Origin: CADEEX01 sp964577955
GTDB lineage: Bacteria > Acidobacteriota > Vicinamibacteria > Vicinamibacterales > CAVVIG01
Length of the DNA: 64,000 nucleotides
Direction: 5' to 3'
Assembly: GCA_964577955.1 (NCBI GenBank)
Contig: CAZOAZ010000011.1
Location: 62,001-126,000, forward strand
This document shows, one piece after another, positions 17,364 through 25,582 of this stretch (positions are counted from its first letter, which is position 1; every line of letters starts with the position of its first letter). The position numbers were made by a program, and so were the translations under genes. The notes under the pieces are model-generated. The model searched no databases and was not told where the DNA came from. It saw nothing but the letters and a program-made list of their open reading frames with translations.

Positions 17364-17369
17364 AGGTCC

Positions 17370-18242
17370 ATGCGCACTTCTACTCTGTTTTGTCTGGCGC
17401 TGGCCCTCGTCGCCGGCGCCTGCACCCCGAGCAAGCAACGGACGTTCGAACTCAAAGGCCAGATCCTGTCGATCAACGCCGACTCCAAGCGCGCCAGCAT
17501 CAAACACGAAGACATCAAGGGCTTCATGTCCGCGATGACGATGCCCTACGACGTGCGCGACGCGAAGGAGTTTGCCGACCGCAAACCCGGCGATCTCATC
17601 ACGGCCACGTTGGTGCTGGTCGACGCCGGCGACGTGACCGAGGCGTATCTGAAGGACGTGAAGAAGGTCGGCGAGGCCCCCTTGCCGGTCGTCGAACCGA
17701 TGCCGACGGCCTCGTCTGGATTCGAGCTGTTGAAACTCGGACAGCCTGTGCCGGACGGCAAGTTCATCGACCAGGACGGCAAGCCCGTGACCTTGGCCAC
17801 CTTCCGCGGCTCGGCGGTCATCGTCACGTTCATCTATACCAACTGCCCGCTGCCGACGTTCTGTCCGCTGATGGATCGACACTTCCAGACGATTCAGACG
17901 AAGCTGCAGGCGGAAAAGAACGCGCTGCGCGCGCATCTCCTCACCGTCAGCTTCGATCCGATCGCGGACACGCCGCCGGTCCTGAAGAAACACGCCGAAA
18001 AACTCAAGGCCGATCCGCGGCTGTGGACGATGGTGACCGGCGACCGCGACGAGATCGACCAGTGGGCGATGCGCTTCGGCGTTTCCGTGTCGCGGGCGAT
18101 GAACGACGCGAAGGACATCACGCACAATTTGCGGACCGTGATCGTCGACCGCCAGGGCAATCTCGTTCAGACCTACACGGGCAACGAGTGGACGCCGGAA
18201 CAGGTGCTCGCTGACGTCAAAGTGATGGTTGGCGTTGATTAA
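17370..18242 (+). CDS. CusF-like copper domain fused to SCO1/SenC protein (lipoprotein)
   Basis: The 290-residue protein starts with a lipoprotein signal (LVAGAC). Residues about 28-95 form a CusF-type domain ('LKGQILSINADSKRASIKHE', 'GFMSAMTMPYDV' with the Met-x-Met-containing copper motif). Residues 115-290 are a thioredoxin-fold SCO1/SenC domain: 'FRGSAVIVTFIYTNCPLPTF', two cysteines spaced C-x5-C (CPLPTFC) and the copper His in 'DITHNLRTVIVD'. SCO proteins deliver copper to the CuA site of cytochrome oxidase. The fusion suggests copper capture and delivery in one chain. The box TAAACT gives a leaderless start. Confidence 0.9.
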   Translation: MRTSTLFCLALALVAGACTPSKQRTFELKGQILSINADSKRASIKHEDIKGFMSAMTMPYDVRDAKEFADRKPGDLITATLVLVDAGDVTEAYLKDVKKVGEAPLPVVEPMPTASSGFELLKLGQPVPDGKFIDQDGKPVTLATFRGSAVIVTFIYTNCPLPTFCPLMDRHFQTIQTKLQAEKNALRAHLLTVSFDPIADTPPVLKKHAEKLKADPRLWTMVTGDRDEIDQWAMRFGVSVSRAMNDAKDITHNLRTVIVDRQGNLVQTYTGNEWTPEQVLADVKVMVGVD

Positions 18243-18903
18243 ACCGGCGCCGTCGCTCTCCGCCGCCGAACGGCGGCTCATTGCGCGGCTCCGGACACCG
18301 CTCGACGTCCAACGCTATCTCAATCGCCTGCCCTACAATCCGGAGCCGCATGGCCGGGCGACCCTGCGGAGCTTCCGGGGCGTGGTCCGGAACGGCTGCG
18401 CGCACTGCCTCGAGGCGGCGCTGTTCACGGCGGTTGTCCTCGAACACCACGGGTATCAGCCGCGGCTCCTGAGCTTCGAGTCGATCGACGCGCTCGATCA
18501 TGTCCTGTTCGTGTATCAGGCGAAGGGACGCTGGGGATCGGTGGCCCGCTCGCGCGATCCTGGTCTTCATGGGCGGCGGCCGGTGTTCCGGTCCGCGCGC
18601 GCGCTGGCGATGAGCTACGTCGATCCGTACGTGGACTACACCGGCCGCATCACCGGCTTCGCCGTCGTGGACCTCGCTCGCGCGATGGGCAGTTACGATT
18701 GGCGGCTGTTCACGGGGAACGTCTGGAAAGTCGAACGGATGCTGCTCGACTATCCGCATCAGCGCATCAAGACCTCGGATCGCCGATACCGCCAGATGCT
18801 CGCGCGTTACAAGGAGTATCGCGCAACCCACAACGACCAGAAGCCCGTGTACTACCGCGGGCGCAACGCCTGGATGCCGATCCCGTCCAGTTTCGGTGGC
18901 TAA
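18229..18903 (+). CDS. hypothetical protein with transglutaminase-like Cys/His/Asp spacing
   Basis: The 224-residue protein probably starts at TTG 18229, overlapping the SCO1 stop by 14 nt. It contains 'RNGCAHCLEAALFTAVVLEH' (Cys at helix start), 'IDALDHVLFVYQAKGRWG' (His) and 'VARSRDPGLHGRRP' (Asp), the order of a papain/transglutaminase-like triad, but I cannot assign a family. The C-terminal half has 'VDPYVDYTGRITGFAVVDLA' and 'RYRQMLARYKEYRATHN'. The stop TAA is the centre of a half-size family A palindrome, so the C-terminus (SSFGG) comes from the repeat. Confidence 0.75.
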   Translation: MALIKPAPSLSAAERRLIARLRTPLDVQRYLNRLPYNPEPHGRATLRSFRGVVRNGCAHCLEAALFTAVVLEHHGYQPRLLSFESIDALDHVLFVYQAKGRWGSVARSRDPGLHGRRPVFRSARALAMSYVDPYVDYTGRITGFAVVDLARAMGSYDWRLFTGNVWKVERMLLDYPHQRIKTSDRRYRQMLARYKEYRATHNDQKPVYYRGRNAWMPIPSSFGG

Positions 18904-18917
18904 AGCCGGACGCCACC
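18898..18917 (-). repeat. partial family A palindrome
   Basis: GGTGGC, then TAAAGCCGGACGCCACC: the right arm plus flank of family A without its full left arm. The TAA stop of the preceding gene lies within it. Confidence 0.65.
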
Positions 18918-18920
18918 GTC

Positions 18921-18955
18921 CAAATTCTCAATCTGCAATTCTCAATTCTCAATTG
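18921..18955. repeat. CAATTCT word repeat
   Basis: CAAATTCTCAATCTGCAATT followed by CTCAATTCTCAATTG: words of 7-8 nt, AT-rich, just after the partial A palindrome. Confidence 0.6.
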
Positions 18956-19010
18956 GTGTGGGTGTAAGCTAGGCGCCCGTCATAACCGCGCTCCGAAGGG
19001 AGAGAGAACG

Positions 19011-21143
19011 ATGTCACGCAGATCGCAGCTTCTGTGTCTGGCGGCGGTGCTTCTCGGCGTTTCAGTGGCTGTCACCGGGCAGAACCGCGTGCCGTCGGTC
19101 GCGGCCGGCGACTGGCCGCATTACGGCGCGGATGTCCGCGGCTCCCGTTACTCCCCGCTCGACCAGATCACCGCGAGCAACTTCAACCAGCTCGAAGTCG
19201 CGTGGCGCTACAAGACCGACATCCTCGGTCCGCGGCCCGAGTACAAGCTCGAAGGCACGCCGGTCGCCGTCAACGGAATCCTCTACACGACGGGCGGTAC
19301 GCGCCGCGCCGTGATCGCGCTCGACGGCAAAACCGGCGAGCAGCTCTGGGCGCACAGCATGCGCGAAGGACGCCGCGCCGGCGTGTCGCCCCGCCAGCTC
19401 TCGGGCCGCGGGGTCTCGTACTGGACCGATGGCCGCGGCGACGAACGCGTCATCTACGTCACCACCGGCTACCGGCTCGTCGCGCTCAACGCCAAGAACG
19501 GCGCGCCGGTTTCGTCGTTCGGCGCCGACGGCGTCGTCGATCTGAAAGCGGGCGCGGTCTTCGGCAACCGCCAGCCGATCAATCTCGAAACCGGCGAGAT
19601 CGGTCTGCACGCGACGCCGACCATCGCCAAGGACGTGATCATCGTCGGCTCGTCGTTCCGCGAGGGCGCCACCGTCAGCACCCACAACAACACCAAGGGG
19701 CTGGTGCGCGGCTTCGATGTCCGGACCGGGAAACTGCTCTGGACGTTCAACACGATTCCCCGGCCCGGCGAGTTCGGCAACGAAACCTGGGAGAACGACT
19801 CGTGGGCGGTGAACGGCAACGCCGGCGTGTGGACGCAGATCAGCGTCGACGAAGAACTCGGCCTGGCGTATCTGCCAGTGGAGACCCCGACCTCGGACTA
19901 CTTCGGCGGCCACCGTCCCGGCAACAACCTGTTCGCGGAAAGCCTGGTGTGCGTCGACCTGCGGACGGGGCAGCGCAAGTGGCACTTCCAGCTGGTGCAC
20001 CACCCGCTGTGGAACTACGACATGTCGTCGGCGCCGATTCTCGCGGACATCACGGTCAATGGCCGCGCCATCAAGGCGGTCGCCGTGCCGGGCAAACAGG
20101 GGTTCCTCTACGTGTTCGATCGCGTCAGCGGACAGCCGGTGTGGCCGATTGAAGAACGCGCGGTCCCCCAGACAACGGTGCCGGGCGAGAAAAGCAGCCC
20201 GACCCAGCCCTTCCCCACCAAGCCGCCGGCGTATGCGCGCAACTCGCTGCGGCTGCCGGACGACCTCATCGACTTCACGCCGGATTTGCGCGCGCAGGCG
20301 CTGAAAGTCGTCGAGCGCTACACCGTTGCACCGTGGATGTACAACCCGCCGATCCTGGGTGACGTGAACGGGAAACTCGGCGCGATCAATCTGGGGAACG
20401 CGGTGGGCGGCACCAATTGGCCGGGCTCGGCGTACGATCCCGAAACGCACACCGTCTTCGCGCAAGGCAACAATGTCGGTCTCACGTCGGGGTCACTCGT
20501 GGCACCGCCGCAGGGATTCTCGGATATCCGCTACGTGTCCGGCGTCGCCGGCCGGCCGTTCCAGGAGGTCCTCGGTCCGGGCGACTGCTGCGCGGCGGAC
20601 ACCATCCGCGCGCAGGCCCAATTCGACGCGCAGCGTAACGCCGCGGGCGCGGTGCCCGCCGGACCAGTGGCGGGCAACGCGCCGCCGGCGCCCGCCGGCG
20701 GCGGTCTCGCCGTCGACGGTCTGCCGCTGCTCAAGCCGCCCTATGGGCTGCTGTCGGCCATCAACCTCGATCGCGGCGAGATCGTCTGGCAGACGCCGCA
20801 CGGCGACACACCGGACAACGTCAGGAATCACCCGGCGTTGCGCGGACTCAACATTCCGAAGACCGGACAGGTGGGGACCGGCGGCGTCGGCCTCATGGTG
20901 ACGAAGACGCTCGCCGTCATGGGCGATCCGCAGGTGACGACGACACCGGAGCATCCGCGCGGGGCGATGCTGCGCGCGTATGACAAGGTGACGGGCCGGC
21001 AGGTTGGCGCGCTGCTGATGGCCGCGCCGCAGAGCGGCTCGCCGATGACCTATCTCGCCGACGGCAAGCAGTACATCGTCGTCGCGATCAGCGGCGGCAG
21101 CTATTCGGGCGAGTATCTCGCGTTCACACTGCCGGCTCGTTGA
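19011..21143 (+). CDS. exported PQQ-dependent dehydrogenase (quinoprotein glucose/alcohol type)
   Basis: The 710-residue periplasmic protein starts 'MSRRSQLLCLAAVLLGVSVA' after GGGAG. It has an eight-bladed PQQ propeller opening with 'WPHYGADVRGSRYSPLDQI', 'VAWRYKTD', 'GVSYWTDGRGDERVIYVTTG', 'KLLWTFNTIPRPGEFGNETW' and the active-site region 'VHHPLWNYDMSSAPILADI' with Lys in 'VPGKQGFLYVFDR' and 'WPIEERAVP'. It resembles the soluble part of membrane glucose/quinate dehydrogenases but lacks their N-terminal membrane helices and has no haem motif, so electrons must leave through a separate cytochrome. A non-family stretch at about 520-570 contains vicinal cysteines (GDCCAAD). Substrate unknown. 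Confidence 0.9.
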   Translation: MSRRSQLLCLAAVLLGVSVAVTGQNRVPSVAAGDWPHYGADVRGSRYSPLDQITASNFNQLEVAWRYKTDILGPRPEYKLEGTPVAVNGILYTTGGTRRAVIALDGKTGEQLWAHSMREGRRAGVSPRQLSGRGVSYWTDGRGDERVIYVTTGYRLVALNAKNGAPVSSFGADGVVDLKAGAVFGNRQPINLETGEIGLHATPTIAKDVIIVGSSFREGATVSTHNNTKGLVRGFDVRTGKLLWTFNTIPRPGEFGNETWENDSWAVNGNAGVWTQISVDEELGLAYLPVETPTSDYFGGHRPGNNLFAESLVCVDLRTGQRKWHFQLVHHPLWNYDMSSAPILADITVNGRAIKAVAVPGKQGFLYVFDRVSGQPVWPIEERAVPQTTVPGEKSSPTQPFPTKPPAYARNSLRLPDDLIDFTPDLRAQALKVVERYTVAPWMYNPPILGDVNGKLGAINLGNAVGGTNWPGSAYDPETHTVFAQGNNVGLTSGSLVAPPQGFSDIRYVSGVAGRPFQEVLGPGDCCAADTIRAQAQFDAQRNAAGAVPAGPVAGNAPPAPAGGGLAVDGLPLLKPPYGLLSAINLDRGEIVWQTPHGDTPDNVRNHPALRGLNIPKTGQVGTGGVGLMVTKTLAVMGDPQVTTTPEHPRGAMLRAYDKVTGRQVGALLMAAPQSGSPMTYLADGKQYIVVAISGGSYSGEYLAFTLPAR

Positions 21144-21159
21144 GCCGCAGTGTGAAGAC

Positions 21160-21377
21160 GGTGCGCGGTGCAGGGTGCACCGTGCACGGTCCTGGTGCCT
21201 TGGTGCTGAGTGCGGGGCGCGCAGTGCGGCGCGCCGCTCTTCTCCACCGATCGATTGACGCGGCGCGCCAGCGCGCGGTGCCCTCTGGGAAACGGAGACC
21301 GCGCGCTGCACCTCGCACGACGCACTCAGCACGCTGCACTTGCACCGTGCACGGTGCACCGCGCACGCCGCACCGGC
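21160..21377. repeat. GGTGCAC-word long inverted repeat
   Basis: The left half is built of GTGCGCGGTGCAGGGTGCAC-like words and the right half of their complements (TTGCACCGTGCACGGTGCAC, CGCGCACGCCGCACC), with a unique centre near 21240-21300. It fills the space between two convergent quinoprotein genes and contains no credible gene. Confidence 0.75.
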
Positions 21378-21380
21378 TCT

Positions 21381-23225
21381 CTACTGCTTCTCAAACGCCA
21401 GCAGCACATTGCCCGGCCGGCCCATGTGATCGCCGTACCCGGCATTGAAGAAGACCATGCCGCCGACGATCAGCGCGCCGGCGCCCTGAAGCGACCCGCC
21501 GCGGGCGCGGACGTTATTCACCGTCTTGAACTCGCGGTTGGTGTCGAACTCCCACAGGATCGATCCGTCCTTCGTGGAGTGCGCGCGCATCGCCCCGTCG
21601 TTCGATCCAGAAAAGAGCACGCCGGGAATCAGCGACGGCGCCGAGATCAGCGCCGCGTTGCAGTTGGGCCCGCGCTCGCACTTGAGCGGCGGTGGCGGCT
21701 GATACCACGCCCGCTGGCCGGTGAGCAGATCGACCGCGTGCAGGCCGCCGGGCGTGGGCGTGCGAATGTCTGAAACAGGCAGATAGGCGCGCTCGGCATC
21801 CACCGCCGCGCCCCACTGGATGCCGCCCCAGATCGATCCCTGTCCGGCGCGGTACTCCCAGAGGATCGCGCCTTCCTTGTCGGGATCCAGGGCGTAGGCC
21901 ATGCCCGACTTCTGCGCGACCACCAGCACATCGCGGCCGTTCGCCAGCGTCGTCAACATCGCCGGCGTGCCGAAGTCGAAGTCCGGACCGGCTTTGTCGA
22001 GGCAGTTGACGGTACCTGCTCGACACCCGAAGACGTCGCCTTTGGTCAGCTGCTTCGCCCACTTGACGAAGCCGTTCTTCGGATCGATCGCAAGGATCGC
22101 GTCGCTCAGCGGATCCGCTTCCTTGCCGCTGTAAGTGTTGCCGGTACCGATGTAGATGACATTCCGCTTGGCATCGATGGTCGGCGCGGACCATACGCCG
22201 ACCCCAGACGGCGCCCACATCATCACGCCGGCCGCATTTCTTCCGGCCTGCTGCGGCGGCGGCACGTTGTAGCTTTTCCAGACGACCGCCCCGGTCGACG
22301 CATCGAGCGCGGCCAGGCTGCCGCGGAACGTGCAGCATTCGTATCCGGGTTGACTGGCAGCGGTTTCCTCGAGCGAGGCAACCGGAACGTACAGGCGATT
22401 CTGCCAAAGCGTCGGCGAGCCGGTGACGCGCGCAAATGGGTGCTCGTCGACGCGCATCGTCCACAGCTGCGCACCGGTCGATGCATCGAGGGCATAGACG
22501 TTCGCTCCGGTGTCGCCGAAGTAGACGGCATAGCCGCTCGATCCCGGCCGCGGCCCGAAAATCAGCGCGCTGCGCACGCCGCTCTTCGCGGTGAAGGTCC
22601 AGTGCACGCAGCCGCTCTTCGCGTCGAGCGCGTAGACCGTTCCGTTCTGGCCGCCGACGAAAACCCGCCCACCGGCGGCTGTCGGCTGCGACCAGGCTGA
22701 GGTCGCATCGGGCAAACCAAACGCCCACTTGAGCGTCAGCCGCGAGACCTCGTCGGCGGTCACTCCCGCTTGGTCGGCCGGTTGCAGCCGTGAATTCGTC
22801 GCGGCCGGCGACCAGCCGGCCCAGGACGGTTGATTCGCGACGTTCGTCAGCGGCGGATTGGCCGCGCAACGCGCCTCGGCCGCACCGGTGACATCGCCCC
22901 CCAGTGAACGGCCGCTCAGGTATTCCGCCACCGCGCGACGCTCGGCGCCGCTCAAGCGTCCGCCTTGGGGTCGCATCCCCCCGGCCGTCAGCGAGGAGAG
23001 GATCGCTTCAGGGGAGCGCTGACGGAGGATGTCCGGCGCGGGCGCCCGCGTGTCCGGCGAGCCGTTGTGGCATGTCGCGCAGTCGCGCGTGAAAATCGCC
23101 GCGCCGTCCGGCGCTTGCGCCGAGAGCGCGACGGCAGCCAGGGTGACGGCCAAGGCAGCAGCAGCGATCCGAGACGATCGCCCGATGGTCCGGCTCACGC
23201 CGGACCCCACAGAAAGCAGATTCAT
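21381..23225 (-). CDS. cytochrome c-PQQ propeller quinohaemoprotein
   Basis: The 614-residue exported protein has an N-terminal cytochrome c with haem site CATCH at about residue 48 and methionine in 'TAGGMRPQGGRLSGAERRAV', followed by a PQQ-like propeller ('GRVFVGGQNGTVYALDAKSG', 'YAVYFGDTGANVYALDASTG', 'GVWSAPTIDAKRNVIYIGTG', 'LHAVDLLTGQRAWYQ'). The arrangement resembles polyvinyl-alcohol-dehydrogenase-type quinohaemoproteins. Start 23225 is preferred over ATG 23261 because the latter overlaps the TATACT box, while GGAGG (23236-23240 on the minus strand) precedes 23225. Substrate is not predictable. Confidence 0.87.
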   Translation of the reverse strand: MNLLSVGSGVSRTIGRSSRIAAAALAVTLAAVALSAQAPDGAAIFTRDCATCHNGSPDTRAPAPDILRQRSPEAILSSLTAGGMRPQGGRLSGAERRAVAEYLSGRSLGGDVTGAAEARCAANPPLTNVANQPSWAGWSPAATNSRLQPADQAGVTADEVSRLTLKWAFGLPDATSAWSQPTAAGGRVFVGGQNGTVYALDAKSGCVHWTFTAKSGVRSALIFGPRPGSSGYAVYFGDTGANVYALDASTGAQLWTMRVDEHPFARVTGSPTLWQNRLYVPVASLEETAASQPGYECCTFRGSLAALDASTGAVVWKSYNVPPPQQAGRNAAGVMMWAPSGVGVWSAPTIDAKRNVIYIGTGNTYSGKEADPLSDAILAIDPKNGFVKWAKQLTKGDVFGCRAGTVNCLDKAGPDFDFGTPAMLTTLANGRDVLVVAQKSGMAYALDPDKEGAILWEYRAGQGSIWGGIQWGAAVDAERAYLPVSDIRTPTPGGLHAVDLLTGQRAWYQPPPPLKCERGPNCNAALISAPSLIPGVLFSGSNDGAMRAHSTKDGSILWEFDTNREFKTVNNVRARGGSLQGAGALIVGGMVFFNAGYGDHMGRPGNVLLAFEKQ

Positions 23226-23250
23226 CGGACCGGGGCCTCCAACCGGCCGG

Positions 23251-23256
23251 AGTATA
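23251..23256 (-). promoter_or_regulatory. -10 box of the quinohaemoprotein gene
   Basis: TATACT on the minus strand, 25 nt before ATG 23225, leaving a short leader that carries GGAGG. Confidence 0.45.
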
Positions 23257-23307
23257 GCCATCTCACCGATGAGTGTCGATTTGAAGAACCGCTGATCGAC
23301 AATGTTC

Positions 23308-23330
23308 CGGACCCGTCTCTCTCGGGTCCG
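23308..23330 (+). promoter_or_regulatory. hairpin upstream of the BNR gene
   Basis: CGGACCCG and CGGGTCCG form a perfect 8-bp stem around a TCTCTCT loop, 14 nt before the ATG and overlapping the approach to the GAGG ribosome site at 23335-23338. It could be an operator or a 5' UTR structure. Confidence 0.4.
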
Positions 23331-23344
23331 TTGCGAGGTCTTCT

Positions 23345-24460
23345 ATGAGTGGAGTCCGAGTCCTGGCCGGCACGCGCAAGGGCGCCTTTGTCCTCACAGC
23401 CGACGGCACGCGTAAGCATTGGCACATTTCCGGGCCGCATTTCGCCGGCTGGGAGATCTATCACCTCAAAGGATCGCCGGCCGATCCGAACCGGATCTAC
23501 GCTTCGCAGTCCTCGAGCTGGTTCGGGCAGGTCGTCCAGCGTTCGAACGACGGCGGCCGGACCTGGGAAGCCGTGGACAACAAGTTCGCGTACGCCAGCG
23601 TGCCCGGTACGCATCAGTGGTACGACGGGACACCGCACCCCTGGGAATTCAAACGCGTCTGGCACCTCGAACCGTCACTCACCGACCCGGACACCGTTTA
23701 CGCCGGCGTCGAGGATGCCGCAATGTTCAAGACGACCGACGGCGGCAAGAGCTGGCACGAGATGCCGGGCCTGCGCGAACACGGCTCGGGTCCGAAATGG
23801 ACGCCCGGCGCAGGCGGGATGTGTCTCCACACCATCGTTCTGGATCCGGTTCACCGCAATCGGATGTTCATCGCCATTTCGGCGGCCGGCGCCTTCCGCA
23901 CGGACGATGGCGGACAGTCGTGGAAGGCGATCAATCACGGCTTGCGGTCGAACCACATTCCGGACCCGGATGCGGAGGTCGGCCACTGCGTCCACCGCAT
24001 CGCCATGCATCCGTCACGGCCGAACACGCTGTTCATGCAGAAACACTGGGACGTGATGCGGACGGACAACGCCGGCGACGCCTGGCACGAGGTCAGCGGC
24101 AACCTGCCGACCGATTTCGGCTTCGTGATTGACGTGCACGCGCACGAACCCGACACCATTTACGTGGTCCCGATCAAGAGCGATTCGGAACACTTCCCGC
24201 TCGACGGCGCGCTGAAGGTGTATCGCAGCACGAGCGGCGGCAACGACTGGGAGGCACTCACCCACGGCCTGCCGCAACACGATTGCTATGTGAACGTCCT
24301 GCGCGACGCAATGGCGGTCGACTCGCTCGACGCCTGCGGCATCTACTTCGGGACCACCGGCGGACAGATCTACGCGTCGGCGAACGCCGGCGATTCGTGG
24401 ACTGCGATCGCCAGCCACCTGCCGCCGGTCGTGTCGATCGAAGTCCAGACACTCCGATGA
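23345..24460 (+). CDS. BNR/sialidase-like beta-propeller protein
   Basis: The 371-residue protein has no signal peptide. It carries repeated BNR Asp-box-like motifs: 'RSNDGGRTWEAV', 'KTTDGGKSWHEM', 'RTDDGGQSWKAI', 'RTDNAGDAWHEV', 'RSTSGGNDWEAL' and 'ASANAGDSWTAI'. This is the propeller of the exo-alpha-sialidase/VPS10-like superfamily; sialidase catalytic arginines are not evident, so it is more likely a structural or binding propeller. It starts after GAGG and overlaps the following MoaD-like gene by 4 nt (ATGA). Confidence 0.87.
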   Translation: MSGVRVLAGTRKGAFVLTADGTRKHWHISGPHFAGWEIYHLKGSPADPNRIYASQSSSWFGQVVQRSNDGGRTWEAVDNKFAYASVPGTHQWYDGTPHPWEFKRVWHLEPSLTDPDTVYAGVEDAAMFKTTDGGKSWHEMPGLREHGSGPKWTPGAGGMCLHTIVLDPVHRNRMFIAISAAGAFRTDDGGQSWKAINHGLRSNHIPDPDAEVGHCVHRIAMHPSRPNTLFMQKHWDVMRTDNAGDAWHEVSGNLPTDFGFVIDVHAHEPDTIYVVPIKSDSEHFPLDGALKVYRSTSGGNDWEALTHGLPQHDCYVNVLRDAMAVDSLDACGIYFGTTGGQIYASANAGDSWTAIASHLPPVVSIEVQTLR

Positions 24461-24753
24461 TTCGAGTGGTCCTCCCGGCGCACCTCCGCACGCTTGCCCG
24501 TGTAGACGACGAGGTGCGGGTGCAGGTCAACGGCGTCGTGACACAGCGGACAATTCTCGACGCGCTTGAAGCCGCGTATCCTGTGCTGCGCGGCACGATC
24601 CGCGATCACACGACACTCAAGCGCCGGCCGTTCCTGCGGTTCTTCGTCTGCGAAGAGGACATCTCGCACGAATCGCCGGATACACCGCTCGTCGAATCGG
24701 TGGCGAGCGGCGCGGAGCCGTTTCTCGTCATCGGTTCGATTTCGGGGGGCTGA
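24457..24753 (+). CDS. MoaD/ThiS-type ubiquitin-like protein
   Basis: The 98-residue protein has the beta-grasp order 'MIRVVLPAHLRTLARVDDEV', 'RTILDALEAAYPVLRGTIRD', 'RPFLRFFVCEEDISHES' and ends in SISGG, the exposed Gly-Gly needed for adenylation and thiocarboxylate formation in sulfur carriers or for conjugation in modifier proteins. It is translationally coupled to the BNR propeller gene (ATGA overlap); no moaE, moeB or thiG is nearby, so a cofactor role is not supported by context. Confidence 0.87.
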   Translation: MIRVVLPAHLRTLARVDDEVRVQVNGVVTQRTILDALEAAYPVLRGTIRDHTTLKRRPFLRFFVCEEDISHESPDTPLVESVASGAEPFLVIGSISGG

Positions 24754-24771
24754 CTCCTGTAGTCTTCTCGC

Positions 24772-25554
24772 ATGTATCCTCGCCTGCTGACGACGCCGTA
24801 CTTCACGCTCTACACGTTCGGACTGATTCTGGCGCTCGCCTACGTCGCCTCCTTCTGGTGGCTGATGCGCGAGGGCAAGCGTGAGCGGATGGACCTCGAC
24901 GCGCTCGCCTCGCTCGGTTTCTGGGCCATCGTCGGCGCGATTGTCGGCGCGAAGGCGCTGATGATCCTGCGCGCGTTCCCCGACTACGCGGCGCAGCCGT
25001 CGCAGATCTTTTCTCGAGGCGTCCTGACCAGCGCGGGAGATTTCTACGGCGGGTTCCTTGGCGCGCTCATTTCAACCGCGGTCTTTTTCAAGACCCATCC
25101 GAAGCTGTCGTTCTGGCGGGCGGCCGACCTCTGCGGCCCGGCGATCGCGCTTGGACAGGCGATCGGGCGCATCGGCTGCCTGATGGCCGGCGACGACTAC
25201 GGCGCGAAAACGAACGTGCCGTGGGCGGTGACGTTCACCGACCGCGACGCCAACAGCCTGGGCGGCGCGCCGCTCGGTGTGCCGCTTCATCCGGTGCAGC
25301 TGTACGAGTCGATCTTCTGCCTGCTGCTCTTCGTGGCGCTGGTGCGTATCAGCCGGCGCAAGCCGTTCGACGGCGCGGTCATCCTGGCCTACACGCTGGC
25401 GTACGCGGTCGGGCGATTCGTCATCGAATTCTTCCGCGGCGATGCCGACCGCGGCTTCATCGGCGCGCTATCCACGTCACAGTTCATCGCCGGCCTGCTC
25501 GCGCCGACGGCGCTGATCCTGTGGGCACTGCGCCGGCGGCAGCGTTCAGCCTGA
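24772..25554 (+). CDS. lgt: prolipoprotein diacylglyceryl transferase
   Basis: The 260-residue inner-membrane enzyme transfers diacylglycerol from phosphatidylglycerol to the lipobox cysteine. It shows 'YFTLYTFGLILALAYVASFW' (first helix), 'GVLTSAGDFYGGFLGALIS' (the HGG region, with Tyr in place of the His of the E. coli enzyme), the signature 'AIGRIGCLMAGDDYGAKTNV' and 'HPVQLYESIFCLLLF'. Seven helices are evident. Several lipoproteins in this window would be its clients. It lies 18 nt after the MoaD-like gene. Confidence 0.92.
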   Translation: MYPRLLTTPYFTLYTFGLILALAYVASFWWLMREGKRERMDLDALASLGFWAIVGAIVGAKALMILRAFPDYAAQPSQIFSRGVLTSAGDFYGGFLGALISTAVFFKTHPKLSFWRAADLCGPAIALGQAIGRIGCLMAGDDYGAKTNVPWAVTFTDRDANSLGGAPLGVPLHPVQLYESIFCLLLFVALVRISRRKPFDGAVILAYTLAYAVGRFVIEFFRGDADRGFIGALSTSQFIAGLLAPTALILWALRRRQRSA

Positions 25555-25582
25555 TTCCGGTCCTGCGGTAAAGTTGAACGAC

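Noticed and set aside
21160..21377. Possible CRISPR array in the GGTGCAC tract
   Set aside because: Repeats are degenerate words without constant length or unique spacers, and there are no cas genes.
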